Source of the DNA: SIG607 sp045533195
GTDB lineage: Bacteria; Bacillota; Clostridia; Oscillospirales; Acutalibacteraceae
Direction of reading: 5' to 3'
Length of the DNA: 64,000 nucleotides
Assembly (NCBI GenBank): GCA_045533195.1
Contig: JAZSHI010000032.1
Span: 25,842 to 89,841 of the forward strand
The notes under the pieces are model-generated. The model saw only the letters and a list, made by a program, of their open reading frames with translations. It was not told the origin of the DNA and ran no database searches. Of this stretch, positions 52,682 to 61,471 are shown in pieces (the stretch's first letter is position 1; each line of letters begins with the position of its first letter). The position numbers and the translations under genes were made by a program.

Positions 52682-54501
52682 TACTTTTTATTTCTCGATT
52701 CTGCCTTCATACGAAGTTCTTTATTAAGAATTCGTTTACGAAGTCTGATATTTTTAGGAGTGATTTCTACAAGTTCATCTGTTTTTATAAATTCCAGCGA
52801 CTGTTCAAGACTTAAAACGGAATGAGGAACGAGTCTTAATGCATCGTCACTGCCTGATGCACGGGTATTAGTAAGTTGTTTTTTCTTACAAACATTGCAT
52901 ACTATATCTTCATTCTTGGGATTTTCGCCAACAATCATACCTTCATAAACAGGTACACCGGGACCTATAAAAAGTCTTCCTCTGCTTTGTGTATTATATA
53001 GTCCGTATCCTGTAGATTCGCCATCCTCGTGAACTATAATTGAGCCGGTATTCCTCTGTTCAATTTCGCCCTTGAAGGGTTCGTAGCTGGAGAAAACGTG
53101 ACTCATAATTCCGTTACCGTTGGTGTCGGTCATAAACTGACTTCTGTATCCTAAAAGTCCACGGGAGGGAATTAAAAACTCAAGATGGGAGGAACCGCCT
53201 TCACGGGTACCCATATTTTTAATTTCTGCTTTTCTTGTACCGAGTCTTTCCATAACGGCGCCCACATATTCCTCGGGTACTTCTATCATAAGAAGTTCAA
53301 TAGGTTCTAAAAGAACACCGTTTTCGTGTTTATAAATAACCTCGGGAGGAGAAACCTGAAATTCATAGCCCTGTCTTCTCATAGTTTCTATAAGAATAGA
53401 AAGATGCAGTTCACCTCTGCCCGACACCTTAAAGGTATCAGCCGAATCGGTTTCCTCTACTTTTAGGCTTACGTTGGTTTCCACTTCTTTGAAAAGGCGG
53501 TCACGAAGGTTACGGGAGGTAACGAATTTTCCGTCCTTTCCCGCAAAAGGAGAATTATTTACCATAAAGTTCATAGAAAGAGTGGGTTCGTCTATTTTAA
53601 CGAAAGGCAACGGTTCTATGTGTGAAGGTTCACAGGCAGTTTCTCCTATATTAAGGTCATTTACACCTGCAACCTGAATCAAATCACCTACTTTAGCGCT
53701 TTCGGTTTCTACACGGCGAAGTCCCTCAATCATAAACAGCTTTGCAATACGTGTAGTGGTAGTAGTTCCGTCACGATGTGAAAGTACAACAGTATCACCG
53801 CTTTTTACACTTCCGCGTTCTACTCTGCCCACACCGATTCTGCCAAGATATTCGTCGTATTCAATATTAGAAAAAAGTATCTGTAAGGGTTTGTCTATTT
53901 CGCCTTCGGGAGCATCAATTTCTTTAACAATTGTATCAAACAAAGGCTGTAAATCGGTACCGGGTGTTTCATCAAAGGATGCATACCCGTCTCTGCCTGA
54001 AGCATATACCACGGGGAATTCAATTTGGTCATCATCAGCGCCAAGTTCAATAAACAAATCAAGAACCTCATCCACAACTTCAGCGGGACGTGCCATAGGT
54101 CTGTCGATTTTATTTACAACAACAATAGCCTTTTTACCAAGTGCCAATGCCTTTTTAAGAACAAAGCGAGTCTGGGGCATACAGCCTTCAAATGCATCAA
54201 CAAGCAGTACAACACCGTCAACCATCATAAGAATACGCTCAACCTCACCGCCGAAATCAGCGTGTCCCGGAGTATCAACGATATTAATCTTAATATCCTT
54301 ATAATAAACACTTGTAATTTTAGAGAGAATGGTAATTCCTCTCTCTTTTTCAAGGTCGCCCGAGTCCATTACTCTTTCATCAACTACTTCGTTGCTTCTG
54401 AAAGTACCGCTCTGCTTTAAAAGTTGATCAACAAGTGTGGTTTTACCGTGGTCAACGTGGGCTATTATTGCTACGTTACGTAAATTTTCAATTTTTGCCA
54501 T
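52681..54501 (-). CDS. typA: Ribosome-associated GTPase TypA/BipA
   Basis: TypA is a translational GTPase that helps 50S assembly and stress adaptation. The 606 residues contain G1 AHVDHGKTTL (15-24), the switch region RGITILSK, G3 DTPGHADFG (about 77-85) and G4 NKID (about 131). EF-G-like domains follow, and a TypA-specific C-terminus ends in a lysine-rich tail. The start ATG follows AAGGAAGTCTTAAA. It heads typA-exonuclease-radical SAM and has its own promoter. Confidence 0.96.
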   Translation of the reverse strand: MAKIENLRNVAIIAHVDHGKTTLVDQLLKQSGTFRSNEVVDERVMDSGDLEKERGITILSKITSVYYKDIKINIVDTPGHADFGGEVERILMMVDGVVLLVDAFEGCMPQTRFVLKKALALGKKAIVVVNKIDRPMARPAEVVDEVLDLFIELGADDDQIEFPVVYASGRDGYASFDETPGTDLQPLFDTIVKEIDAPEGEIDKPLQILFSNIEYDEYLGRIGVGRVERGSVKSGDTVVLSHRDGTTTTTRIAKLFMIEGLRRVETESAKVGDLIQVAGVNDLNIGETACEPSHIEPLPFVKIDEPTLSMNFMVNNSPFAGKDGKFVTSRNLRDRLFKEVETNVSLKVEETDSADTFKVSGRGELHLSILIETMRRQGYEFQVSPPEVIYKHENGVLLEPIELLMIEVPEEYVGAVMERLGTRKAEIKNMGTREGGSSHLEFLIPSRGLLGYRSQFMTDTNGNGIMSHVFSSYEPFKGEIEQRNTGSIIVHEDGESTGYGLYNTQSRGRLFIGPGVPVYEGMIVGENPKNEDIVCNVCKKKQLTNTRASGSDDALRLVPHSVLSLEQSLEFIKTDELVEITPKNIRLRKRILNKELRMKAESRNKK

Positions 54502-54537
54502 TTTAAGACTTCCTTCTTAGAGTTAGTTAACTAAATA

Positions 54538-54565
54538 ATTATATCATAAATATGAAATATGTCAA
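54538..54565 (-). promoter_or_regulatory. Promoter for typA
   Basis: On the minus strand, TTGACA (54560-54565) and TATAAT (54538-54543) have a 16-nt spacer; the -35 overlaps the stop of the upstream dehydrogenase. A palindrome TTAGTTAACTAA lies just downstream in the leader (about 54523-54534). Confidence 0.75.
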
Positions 54566-55506
54566 ACTGTATTAACGGGTTTTCCATTTATAAATTCTTC
54601 TATATTCGAAGTAACTACTCCCATAAGTCTTTTTCTTGTTTCAAGACCTGCCCACGCTATATGAGGAGTGATTATACAATTTTCAATATTTAAAAGCGGA
54701 CAATCTTTATCCATAGGCTCTTTTCCCAGTACATCAAGACCTGCACCGAGAAGCTTACCGGAAATCAAAGCATCTTTTAAAGCAAATTCATCAACTATAC
54801 CGCCACGGGCAGTATTGATAAACACAGCGCCGTTTTTCATCTTATCAAAAGCGTTTTTATTCATTAAATTTTTGCTTTCATTATTTAAAGGACAATGCAG
54901 TGATACAATATCACTTCTGCTTAAAAGCTCATCAAATGAAACCTGCTCTATTCTTTCATCACTTATTTTGCTTCTTTTGAAAACTAATACCTTCATACCA
55001 AAAGCAAGGGCAATATCAGCCACTCTTGAACCGATGCTTCCAAGTCCTATAAGTCCGATTGTCTTACCATGAAGTTCATATAAAGGAATTGGAAAATAGG
55101 AAAAAGTTCGGCTCTTAACCCAGTCCCCTTCTTTGACGGTTTTATTATAATCACTTACTCTGCAAAGCAGTTCTAAAATAAGTGCAAAGGTATGCTGTGC
55201 AACCGCTTCCGTCGAATAGGAGGGTACGTTACATACAGTAATGTTATGACTATGGGCATACTCAAGGTCAATATTGTTAAAGCCTGTCGCAAACAGCCCG
55301 ATATATTTCAAATTTTCAGCTTTCTCCATAACCTCTGCAGTCATAGGGGTTTTGTTGCATAAAACAATATCGGCATCCTTTATACGTTCAGCCGTCTCTT
55401 CGGGGGCAGTAAGGTCATATATAATAACCTCGCCGAATTTATTAAAGACATCAAAAGAAATATCTCCGCTTGTAACGGTAGCAGCATCGGTAATAACTAT
55501 TTTCAT
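54562..55506 (-). CDS. D-2-hydroxyacid dehydrogenase (NAD), glycerate-dehydrogenase-like
   Basis: The 314-residue protein reduces a 2-oxoacid. NAD binding is in GLGSIGSRVADIA (about 149-161), the substrate Arg in TARGGIVDE (about 232-240) and the catalytic His in ITPHIAWAG (about 281). An exact substrate (hydroxypyruvate, glyoxylate or others) is not evident. The ATG at 55506 follows GGAGTGAATTTT; the GTG three codons earlier is within that site. Single gene with a repeat-rich region upstream. Confidence 0.88.
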   Translation of the reverse strand: MKIVITDAATVTSGDISFDVFNKFGEVIIYDLTAPEETAERIKDADIVLCNKTPMTAEVMEKAENLKYIGLFATGFNNIDLEYAHSHNITVCNVPSYSTEAVAQHTFALILELLCRVSDYNKTVKEGDWVKSRTFSYFPIPLYELHGKTIGLIGLGSIGSRVADIALAFGMKVLVFKRSKISDERIEQVSFDELLSRSDIVSLHCPLNNESKNLMNKNAFDKMKNGAVFINTARGGIVDEFALKDALISGKLLGAGLDVLGKEPMDKDCPLLNIENCIITPHIAWAGLETRKRLMGVVTSNIEEFINGKPVNTV

Positions 55507-55569
55507 AAAATTCACTCCATATTTTTATATAGAATAATTTTATAATATTGTCGCCATTATGTCAAGAAG

Positions 55570-55700
55570 GAGCTATGGGTATCGCGTTGAGATACAGGGA
55601 TTAAGGATTAGGGGTTAGGGGAGTATTTCAGTACCCTGAATTTTGTAGGGTTGATTCACGAATCAACCGCTCATTTCGGGCAATTCGTGAATTGCCCCTA
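55570..55700 (+). repeat. Palindromic intergenic repeats
   Basis: Two perfect 9-bp stems are present: GGTTGATTC-AC-GAATCAACC (55649-55668) and GGGCAATTC-GT-GAATTGCCC (55678-55697). They share the GAATTGCCCCTAC-type flank found in REP-like elements. The preceding 55570-55620 is purine-rich low-complexity DNA (AGGGATTAAGGATTAGG). No gene is visible. Confidence 0.6.
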
Positions 55701-55740
55701 CAAGATACCAATAAATATATACGGCAACACCGTAGGGGTT

Positions 55741-55810
55741 GATGGTACGGCTTCGCCCAAACCCTTTTGTCGCTTTGCGACATTTCCCCTATTAGGGGAA
55801 TAACCACATC
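55741..55810 (+). repeat. 70-bp mobile-looking module, copy 1
   Basis: It begins GATGGTACGGCTTCGCCC and ends ACCACATC. Its reverse complement matches 61824-61893 at about 66 of 70 positions. It contains its own hairpins TGTCGC-ttt-GCGACA and CCCCTA-tt-AGGGG. It lies inside the GTTGATG/CATCAAC palindrome. Confidence 0.75.
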
Positions 55811-55923
55811 AACCTGTTAAAACAATATTATTTCATAAAAACCAAACGGGACGATGTAAGCATCGTCCCCTACAAGAAACCCTACACCCTATTCCCTCTG
55901 TGCAAAGCACAGCCCTATTCCCT

Positions 55924-55953
55924 AAAAAAAGACAGCTTTCGCTGTCTTTTTTT
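55924..55953 (-). terminator. Intrinsic terminator of the ABC transporter genes
   Basis: A perfect 13-bp stem AAAAAAAGACAGC/GCTGTCTTTTTTT with loop TTTC, overlapping the permease stop. The same hairpin core recurs at 61953-61978, and a variant at 61187-61215. Confidence 0.85.
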
Positions 55954-58646
55954 TATAAATTATCACTTTTCAGTGCATCAATAGGATTTTCTTTTTTTAT
56001 TTTACTCATTGAGTACATCATTGTAGCAAAAACTACTATAAATACGCTCAGTACGGCTATTGCTATCGCACCGACAGGAAGAGTAAATTTATGCATATAG
56101 CCTTGAGAAATTGCTAAATGAATAAGATAGCTAACTCCTATTGAAACAGGTAGTCCAAAAAGAAGCGCCCTTGTTCCGTAAAGCAAACATTCATAATTCA
56201 TCATTAAATTAAAGCCCTTGGCGGTCATACCAACAGATTTAAGCATAGCAAACTCTCGTCGTCTGAGTGCGATGTTAGTTGAAATTGTATTAAATACGTT
56301 TGCCGCCGCAATAAGAGAAATGAGAACTATGAAGCCGTAAGAAAACACCTGAATGATAGTAACGATATTCCCTTCCTCTTCCCTGTCCGCCGCTACGTCT
56401 CTGATACGCAAATTAAGAAGCCCCAGCTTACTTATAACATCTTCCAAACATTTTACTGTTTCGGTATGATTATCAGTGGTAATAAAATAAGCATATGACG
56501 AATCATTGGGATTGTCCTTTGTAAGAACGCATTCTCTCATACTTAAAGGATAAAGAAGAACTATGCGGGAATTAGCTTCAACATAATACGGCGCATCATA
56601 TATAACCTTTCCAATATTGTTTTTTATGCTCTTGTAGGCTTCTTCCTCGGTAAGATATAAAACGTCTTCGGGATTATCCGAATTTTTATATTCGTACAAA
56701 TATTCGCCCATTTCGTTTTCATTATTTCCGACATAATAATAGCCGTCAATATTTTTCGGGAAGCTGATAGTCAAAGAACCTTCATCCGATTTAAGAACTT
56801 TACAGGAAACGTATTTACCGACGGTTGTATCAAACAAGGAAGCTCCCTCAACCGCTATTGCCAACGGATTATCTTTATTATAATAATCGCTTTCATTAAG
56901 TTTATATTTGTTTATAAGGGTTTTAAAAGAATAGTCATCGATAAATCTCAGGTTGGTGTAAACCGACGCAAATTCTATTTTTTCATCATTTAAAACTTCC
57001 GACTGTCGATAATATTCCAAAAACTCCTTGGTAATCAAATCAGCATTAATTCTCGCCAAAAAGGTATCTGTTTTTGCACAGGTAACATCATTAACTCCTT
57101 TAACATTCTTGATTTCATCCAAAAGGTCATAAACTGAAACATTTTTAAATTCATCATCATGTCCAATAACAAGAATATCATACTTAACGTTACCGATACT
57201 TTCATTTACTGAATCGGTCAAGGCTCCTGTAAAAGCTGAGGCTGATACAAACAAAACAACACTCATAAAAAGGCTGACTACGGTAGCTCTATACTTTCTT
57301 TTGCTACGCTTATAGTATTTGTTTGCAAGCATACCGGAAAGTCCGAACAACTTATAAACAAGTTTTGAAGTACGGATTTTTTCACTCTTTACGCTTATAT
57401 CTTTACTTTGCCGTATAGCTTCTATTGCCGTAACCTTAGTTGCTCTTTTAGAGGGGATAAATGCAGAAATCAACACAGTAACAAGCGATACTATAACTGC
57501 AATAACAATTGATATAACCGAAACATTAAGCTTTAAAGGAATAGGATACCCAAGCAGTGATTTAAACTTGTTACCAACAAAGATAAGGGTTATTCCTATA
57601 CCACCCACACCCGAAATAATGCCTAAAGGAACACCAATAGCACTTACAGTTAGCGCTTCAAACAAAACCATTTTCTTAAGCTGCTTTTTTGTGGCGCCTA
57701 TTGATGAAAGCAAACCGAATTGCTGTGTACGCTGCGAAACGGATATAGAAAAAGCGTTATAAATAAGCGATATTGAGCCAATCATAATCAGAATAATTAC
57801 TATAGCCGCCATACTGACTATCATTGAATTATAGCCTTCATACCTTGATACGCCCGAATATCTTAAAACCGAGCTGTTGGTAGTTCCTGAAAAAGGGTTT
57901 TCGAGAATGAAATTATAAACATCTTTAGGATTTTTCATCTTAAACCATACGCTATAAAATTCACTTTCACTAATATTTTCAGCAACGGTAATAGCGGTAT
58001 AACCCGGAGCAGAATAGTTTTCGAAGGTAGGACGTTCATAAAATCCCACAACGGTATATTCCTTTTCAAAAAGCGGTTCAAAGGTTTCTCCGTTATGAAC
58101 TGCCTCATTGTCTTTGTTATAAACGTAACAGGGATTTTGCTGTCCCATATAATAGCCATCAAGAGTTCTTTGCCCGATAGAAAGTTTGATTTTTTCACCC
58201 AAAGAAAAACTTACGTTACCATTTTCATACAGATGCTTTGGAATGAGTATCTCATCGGTTGACGTAGGATATTTGCCCGAAGTAATATGAACGGGCATCA
58301 TATCTTCAAATCCTGATGAAGCCCCTAATACGAATAAATACGGTTTATATTCATTAATAGAGTTTTCAAGTTTTGCGTAACCTATATGCTGAGCATATAC
58401 CAGTTTTGAAATTTTACTGCTTTCGTTTATAAACTTATAGGTTTTATAGTCAGTATCTTCGGCAGAACCGTGCCAGTCACCGTCAATATACTTTGCGTTA
58501 TCCAAGGCATAGTTATATATACTACTTGCAAAGGTAGTTACCGCACAAATCATTGCCGCCGAAAGAACTATACCGATAATGGTAACTACTGTTCTTATTT
58601 TATTCTTTTTTAGTGACTGCAGCGTTACTTTATTAAAGACGTTCAT
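55953..58646 (-). CDS. FtsX-like ABC transporter permease
   Basis: The 897-residue membrane protein has an N-terminal helix (about 18-40), a large extracytoplasmic domain, a first FtsX module of three helices (about 275-390) and a basic cytoplasmic loop. A second helix near 455-475 leads to another extracytoplasmic domain and the C-terminal FtsX module (three helices, about 775-885). Duplicated FtsX layout is typical of peptide-antibiotic detoxification or lipoprotein-type exporters. It overlaps the ATPase gene by 4 bp, so the two form one transporter. Substrate unknown. Confidence 0.88.
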   Translation of the reverse strand: MNVFNKVTLQSLKKNKIRTVVTIIGIVLSAAMICAVTTFASSIYNYALDNAKYIDGDWHGSAEDTDYKTYKFINESSKISKLVYAQHIGYAKLENSINEYKPYLFVLGASSGFEDMMPVHITSGKYPTSTDEILIPKHLYENGNVSFSLGEKIKLSIGQRTLDGYYMGQQNPCYVYNKDNEAVHNGETFEPLFEKEYTVVGFYERPTFENYSAPGYTAITVAENISESEFYSVWFKMKNPKDVYNFILENPFSGTTNSSVLRYSGVSRYEGYNSMIVSMAAIVIILIMIGSISLIYNAFSISVSQRTQQFGLLSSIGATKKQLKKMVLFEALTVSAIGVPLGIISGVGGIGITLIFVGNKFKSLLGYPIPLKLNVSVISIVIAVIVSLVTVLISAFIPSKRATKVTAIEAIRQSKDISVKSEKIRTSKLVYKLFGLSGMLANKYYKRSKRKYRATVVSLFMSVVLFVSASAFTGALTDSVNESIGNVKYDILVIGHDDEFKNVSVYDLLDEIKNVKGVNDVTCAKTDTFLARINADLITKEFLEYYRQSEVLNDEKIEFASVYTNLRFIDDYSFKTLINKYKLNESDYYNKDNPLAIAVEGASLFDTTVGKYVSCKVLKSDEGSLTISFPKNIDGYYYVGNNENEMGEYLYEYKNSDNPEDVLYLTEEEAYKSIKNNIGKVIYDAPYYVEANSRIVLLYPLSMRECVLTKDNPNDSSYAYFITTDNHTETVKCLEDVISKLGLLNLRIRDVAADREEEGNIVTIIQVFSYGFIVLISLIAAANVFNTISTNIALRRREFAMLKSVGMTAKGFNLMMNYECLLYGTRALLFGLPVSIGVSYLIHLAISQGYMHKFTLPVGAIAIAVLSVFIVVFATMMYSMSKIKKENPIDALKSDNL

Positions 58647-59326
58647 CGGTTAATCACCTCGTCACGAGTGATTTTTCCGTCTTCTATAGCTATAATTCTG
58701 TCAGCCTGTAAAGCAATGTTTTCATCGTGAGTTATTATAATAAGCGTTTGACCGTATTTTTCATTGGAGATTTTCAAAAGCTCGACAATTTCCTGACTGT
58801 TTTTGGAATCAAGATTTCCCGTAGGCTCATCTGCAAGAACAACGGCAGGAGCGTTCATAAGAGCGCGACCTATTGATACTCTTTGCTGCTGACCGCCTGA
58901 AAGCTGGTTAGGAAGATGTTTTTCCCGTCCTTTAAGTTTAAGGGTATTTATAAGTTCTCTAAATCTCTCATTATTTACCTTTTGTCCATCCATAAGCGTA
59001 GGCAGAGTAATATTTTCGGTAACATTAAGAACAGGTATAAGATTATAAAACTGATAAATAAGTCCTACCTGACGGCGACGAAAAATAGCAAGTTGTTCTT
59101 CGTTTTGAGCATAAACGTCTTTACCATCCATAAATACCTTACCGCTTGTAGGTCGGTCAACACCGCCGAGAATATGAAGCAAGGTGGATTTTCCCGAGCC
59201 TGAAGGACCAATAATAGCAATAAAATCTCCTTTGTTTACCGAAAAGGAAACACCGTCAAGTGCCCTAACTTCATTTTCACCCTTTCCATATATTTTAGTG
59301 AGATTTTCCACTCGTAATATTTCCAT
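58643..59326 (-). CDS. ABC transporter ATP-binding protein (MacB/LolD/BceA type)
   Basis: The 227-residue ATPase has Walker A GPSGSGKST (about 39-47), the Q-loop, signature LSGGQQQRVSIGRAL (about 142-156), Walker B VVLADEPTGNLDS and the switch His in IITHDENIA. It belongs to the family that pairs with FtsX-like permeases. The ATG follows GGAG at 7 nt. It has its own promoter region 100 bp long with a possible response-regulator site, separate from the kinase genes upstream. Confidence 0.95.
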   Translation of the reverse strand: MEILRVENLTKIYGKGENEVRALDGVSFSVNKGDFIAIIGPSGSGKSTLLHILGGVDRPTSGKVFMDGKDVYAQNEEQLAIFRRRQVGLIYQFYNLIPVLNVTENITLPTLMDGQKVNNERFRELINTLKLKGREKHLPNQLSGGQQQRVSIGRALMNAPAVVLADEPTGNLDSKNSQEIVELLKISNEKYGQTLIIITHDENIALQADRIIAIEDGKITRDEVINR

Positions 59327-59352
59327 ATCAAAACTCCTTTCACATTTTACAC

Positions 59353-59400
59353 TTACATTGTACGATGTAAAAATTACTTTGAAGTGACTTTAAAATTACT
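59353..59400 (-). promoter_or_regulatory. Candidate response-regulator site and promoter for the ABC genes
   Basis: A near-perfect 18-bp palindrome (59353-59370, TTACATTGTACGATGTAA, 16 of 18 symmetric) includes a -10-like TACAAT on the minus strand. Upstream are two exact direct repeats AAAATTACT (59370-59378 and 59392-59400) with starts 22 bp apart, the two-turn spacing typical of OmpR-type regulators. Confidence 0.5.
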
Positions 59401-59419
59401 GATTTGTCATTTAATAAAA

Positions 59420-59440
59420 GAACCGTACTTCAGACGGTTC
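59420..59440 (-). terminator. Terminator between the kinase and ABC genes
   Basis: On the minus strand, GAACCGT-ctgaagt-ACGGTTC is followed by TTTTATT; it overlaps the last codons of the kinase gene. Confidence 0.65.
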
Positions 59441-60434
59441 CTTTATAGAATCTGATGATAAATTTCGCCCCTAAGGGAATATTATTTTCTGCTTTTATCG
59501 TACCGTTTTGACTTGAAATTATCATACGGGCCAAAGCGAGACCGACACCGAAGCTTTTATCATCGCTGTTTTTTCCTTTATAAAATCTCTCAAAAATATG
59601 GGGCATATCTTCCTTTGAAATTCCACTTCCCGTATCACTTATAATAATCTGTGAATAAAGTGCATTTTCCTTTGCTTCAATAACTATTTGTCCGCCTTCA
59701 TTTGTATGCTCCATACAGTTTTTTACAATATTTCCTATCGCTTCACAGCTCCAGTATATATCTCCGCAAAAATCTCCGGATACATTTAGTTTCAGCTGTT
59801 GACCTTTTAATTCTATTGGCACAAGCAAGGGCGATACTGCTTTTTGTATAAGTTCTTCAAGGCTTACTCTTTCCATTTTAAACTGTATTGTTCCCGCATC
59901 AAGTTTCGATATTTTAAGCAGCGTTATAATAAGCCAGTCTATTCTTGAAAGTAATCCGTATAAATCCCTGATAAGCTGTTGTCTGCGTTCCTCGTCAAGT
60001 TTAGGTTCAGATAAAAGCTGTACCAATAGGTTGATAGACGTAAGAGGTGTTTTAATTTGATGAGAAATATCAGCAATAGAATCCGCAAGATAAATTTTAT
60101 CCTTTAATAATTTTTGCTGTTGTTCCCTAAGCCTAACCGTCATTTTATATATTTCACTTTGAAGAATAGCTAATTCGCCCTCGGAATAGTTTTCGAGATA
60201 TATAGAATTATCACCATGCAAAATTTTATCTATATCCCCTGCTAAGGCTGATATCCTTAAATATCTCTTATAGGTGCTGATATAGTAAATTAACAGCATT
60301 AAAATATGGGTAGCGGTAACTATTATTCCGGCATATATATTAATCAAAAAACATACTGCCGACGAAAAAATACCAACTATTATCTGTAGTAAAAAAACCT
60401 TTTTAACTTCGCGATTTTTAAAGAGATTTATCAT
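59430..60434 (-). CDS. Sensor histidine kinase with short membrane sensor
   Basis: The 334-residue kinase has two closely spaced membrane helices (about 13-31 and 34-52) with almost no external loop. A dimerisation domain with the phospho-acceptor His125 in DISHQIKTPLTS comes next, then an ATPase domain with IGNIVKNCMEHT (N-box), SDTGSGIS (G1) and FGVGLALARMI (G2). Kinases with little outside domain often sense through a partner ABC transporter, as in Bce systems, consistent with the genes downstream. It overlaps the regulator gene by 4 bp. Confidence 0.92.
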   Translation of the reverse strand: MINLFKNREVKKVFLLQIIVGIFSSAVCFLINIYAGIIVTATHILMLLIYYISTYKRYLRISALAGDIDKILHGDNSIYLENYSEGELAILQSEIYKMTVRLREQQQKLLKDKIYLADSIADISHQIKTPLTSINLLVQLLSEPKLDEERRQQLIRDLYGLLSRIDWLIITLLKISKLDAGTIQFKMERVSLEELIQKAVSPLLVPIELKGQQLKLNVSGDFCGDIYWSCEAIGNIVKNCMEHTNEGGQIVIEAKENALYSQIIISDTGSGISKEDMPHIFERFYKGKNSDDKSFGVGLALARMIISSQNGTIKAENNIPLGAKFIIRFYKGTV

Positions 60435-61102
60435 ACTTCCACCTTATATCCCAGTCCTCTTACCGTCAATATAATTTTAGGCTCGGCAGGATTGTCTTCT
60501 ATTTTTTCTCTTAGACGTTTTATATATACAGTAACCGTATTATCATTAACATAATCACCCGCAACATCCCAGATAGCGTCCAGTAGCTGTGTGCGGCTTA
60601 AAACAACGTTCCTGTTATTAATAAAAACAAGCAACAGCTTATATTCCAGAGCCGACAAAAATAAATCCTTATTATTCTTAAAGGCAGTACCTTTTTCCGT
60701 ATCCACAATAACGTCGCCCAGTTTAACAATTTTCCCCGTATTTCCCGTAAGACGTAATACATTTGAAATTCGGGAAAGGAGCTCTCTTGGACGGAAAGGC
60801 TTTGAAATATAGTCATCCGCACCGATATCAAAACCCGTAACTGTACTGAATTCATCAGAAAAAGCAGTAAGAAAAATCACAGGAATACTATACTGAGCCT
60901 TTATTGCTCTGCAGGTTGCAAAACCGTTACCTTCCCGAAGAGATATATCGAGTAAAACTATATCGAAATGCTTATTCTCAAGCAATTTCATAGCTTCAGT
61001 CTGCCCTGATACATTTTCAACTATATATCCTTCGTTATTAAGAAATTCTTTTAAATTAATAACAATATCCTTATCGTCTTCCACAAGTAGTATTTTTGTC
61101 AA
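60431..61102 (-). CDS. OmpR-family response regulator
   Basis: The 223-residue protein has a receiver domain (acidic pair Glu8-Asp10, phospho-acceptor Asp52 in VLLDISLREGNG, Lys in ISKPFRPRELL) and a C-terminal winged helix (about 125-223) with the VYIKRLREKIEDNP recognition segment. The start is TTG (61100-61102) after AAGGAAGTG. It is first gene of the regulator-kinase operon. Likely targets are its own genes and the ABC transporter downstream. Confidence 0.93.
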   Translation of the reverse strand: MTKILLVEDDKDIVINLKEFLNNEGYIVENVSGQTEAMKLLENKHFDIVLLDISLREGNGFATCRAIKAQYSIPVIFLTAFSDEFSTVTGFDIGADDYISKPFRPRELLSRISNVLRLTGNTGKIVKLGDVIVDTEKGTAFKNNKDLFLSALEYKLLLVFINNRNVVLSRTQLLDAIWDVAGDYVNDNTVTVYIKRLREKIEDNPAEPKIILTVRGLGYKVEV

Positions 61103-61128
61103 AAAATCACTTCCTTAATTTATTGAAA

Positions 61129-61157
61129 ATTATATCATAAAATAATTTGTCGCACAA
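61129..61157 (-). promoter_or_regulatory. Promoter for the regulator-kinase operon
   Basis: On the minus strand, TTGTGC (61152-61157) and TATAAT (61129-61134) have a 17-nt spacer, about 27 bp upstream of the TTG start. Confidence 0.65.
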
Positions 61158-61186
61158 CGATAGTGACACTTTTGTAATAATTTAAA

Positions 61187-61215
61187 AGACAGCAAAGAAA
61201 AACTCTTCGCTGTCT
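61187..61215 (-). terminator. Hairpin, variant of the GACAGC terminator
   Basis: AGACAGC (61187-61193) pairs with GCTGTCT (61209-61215), extended by four weaker pairs, with a 7-nt loop. It lies directly after the second copy of the hisIE 3' end, in the same order as the terminator after the real hisIE. Confidence 0.6.
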
Positions 61216-61227
61216 TAATTTTAATTA

Positions 61228-61243
61228 CCTGTCATTTTTTCCT
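61228..61243 (-). repeat. Second copy of the hisIE 3' end (possible attachment-site duplication)
   Basis: The 16 bp CCTGTCATTTTTTCCT are identical to 61988-62003 in hisIE. In the minus-strand frame both copies read EKMTGN-stop (hisIE GGA AAC TAA; here GGT AAT TAA). Each is followed by a GACAGCGAA hairpin. The copies are 760 bp apart in direct orientation. Confidence 0.6.
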
Positions 61244-61268
61244 CTTACCTCTTACCTCTTACCTCTGT
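61241..61268 (+). repeat. Tandem 7-bp repeat CCTCTTA
   Basis: Three full units CCTCTTA (61241-61261) and a partial fourth, followed by the GTGCGAAGCAC hairpin that also ends the long direct repeats. Confidence 0.7.
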
Positions 61269-61303
61269 GCGAAGCACAGCACTCCCACCCCACCAAAAAA
61301 GAC

Positions 61304-61414
61304 AGCACCGAAATCGGTCTTATAATACAACAAATGGAAGGCTGGGAGAGAAGTAAGAATGTAATTTATATTGAGAACTATGGCAAAGAAAGAGGTTGGA
61401 TAAAAAGAAAATAA
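61304..61414 (+). pseudogene. C-terminal remnant resembling VapE/primase-type phage protein
   Basis: An open stretch on the plus strand reads to TAA (61412-61414) and contains IIQQMEGWERSKNV then IYIENYGKERGWIKRK. The closing pattern, Trp-Glu/Lys-rich helix then YG-x-x-RG-aromatic at the extreme C-terminus, is like the end of virulence-associated E (VapE) helicase/primase proteins of phages and integrative elements. No start or upstream domains remain. It is oriented opposite to all neighbours. Family assignment is tentative. Confidence 0.45.
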
Positions 61415-61471
61415 ATGTTGCCATTGTTGACATCATTGTTGACATCATTGTTGACATTAAAACCCGCATAA
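61415..61471 (+). other. Tiny repeat-encoded ORF directly after the VapE-like remnant
   Basis: ATG immediately follows the remnant's stop and opens 18 codons, Leu/Thr/Ser-rich, because of three tandem 12-bp units TTGTTGACATCA. No ribosome site is clear. It may be non-coding repeat DNA. From 61472 to 61600 the sequence is very AT-rich, with CATTGTTTA repeated twice near 61581-61600. Confidence 0.25.

Larger units (their letters stand above)
55705..55953 (+). repeat. Long direct repeat, copy 1 (left of the two-component/ABC cassette)
   Basis: This block matches 61733-61979 along most of its length: the start ATACCAATAAATATATACG, the stretch TTTCATAAAAACCAAA, the GTGCAAAGCAC hairpin and the GACAGC-tttc-GCTGTC terminator. 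It contains the palindromes GTTGATG/CATCAAC and GGGACGATG/CATCGTCCC. In this copy a 70-bp module (55741-55810) occupies the loop of the first palindrome. The block ends exactly at the stop codon of the permease gene. Confidence 0.75.

Noticed and set aside
61415..61460. CRISPR or origin by tandem repeats TTGTTGACATCA
   Set aside because: Only three contiguous 12-bp units, no spacers; kept only as a possible iteron remnant.
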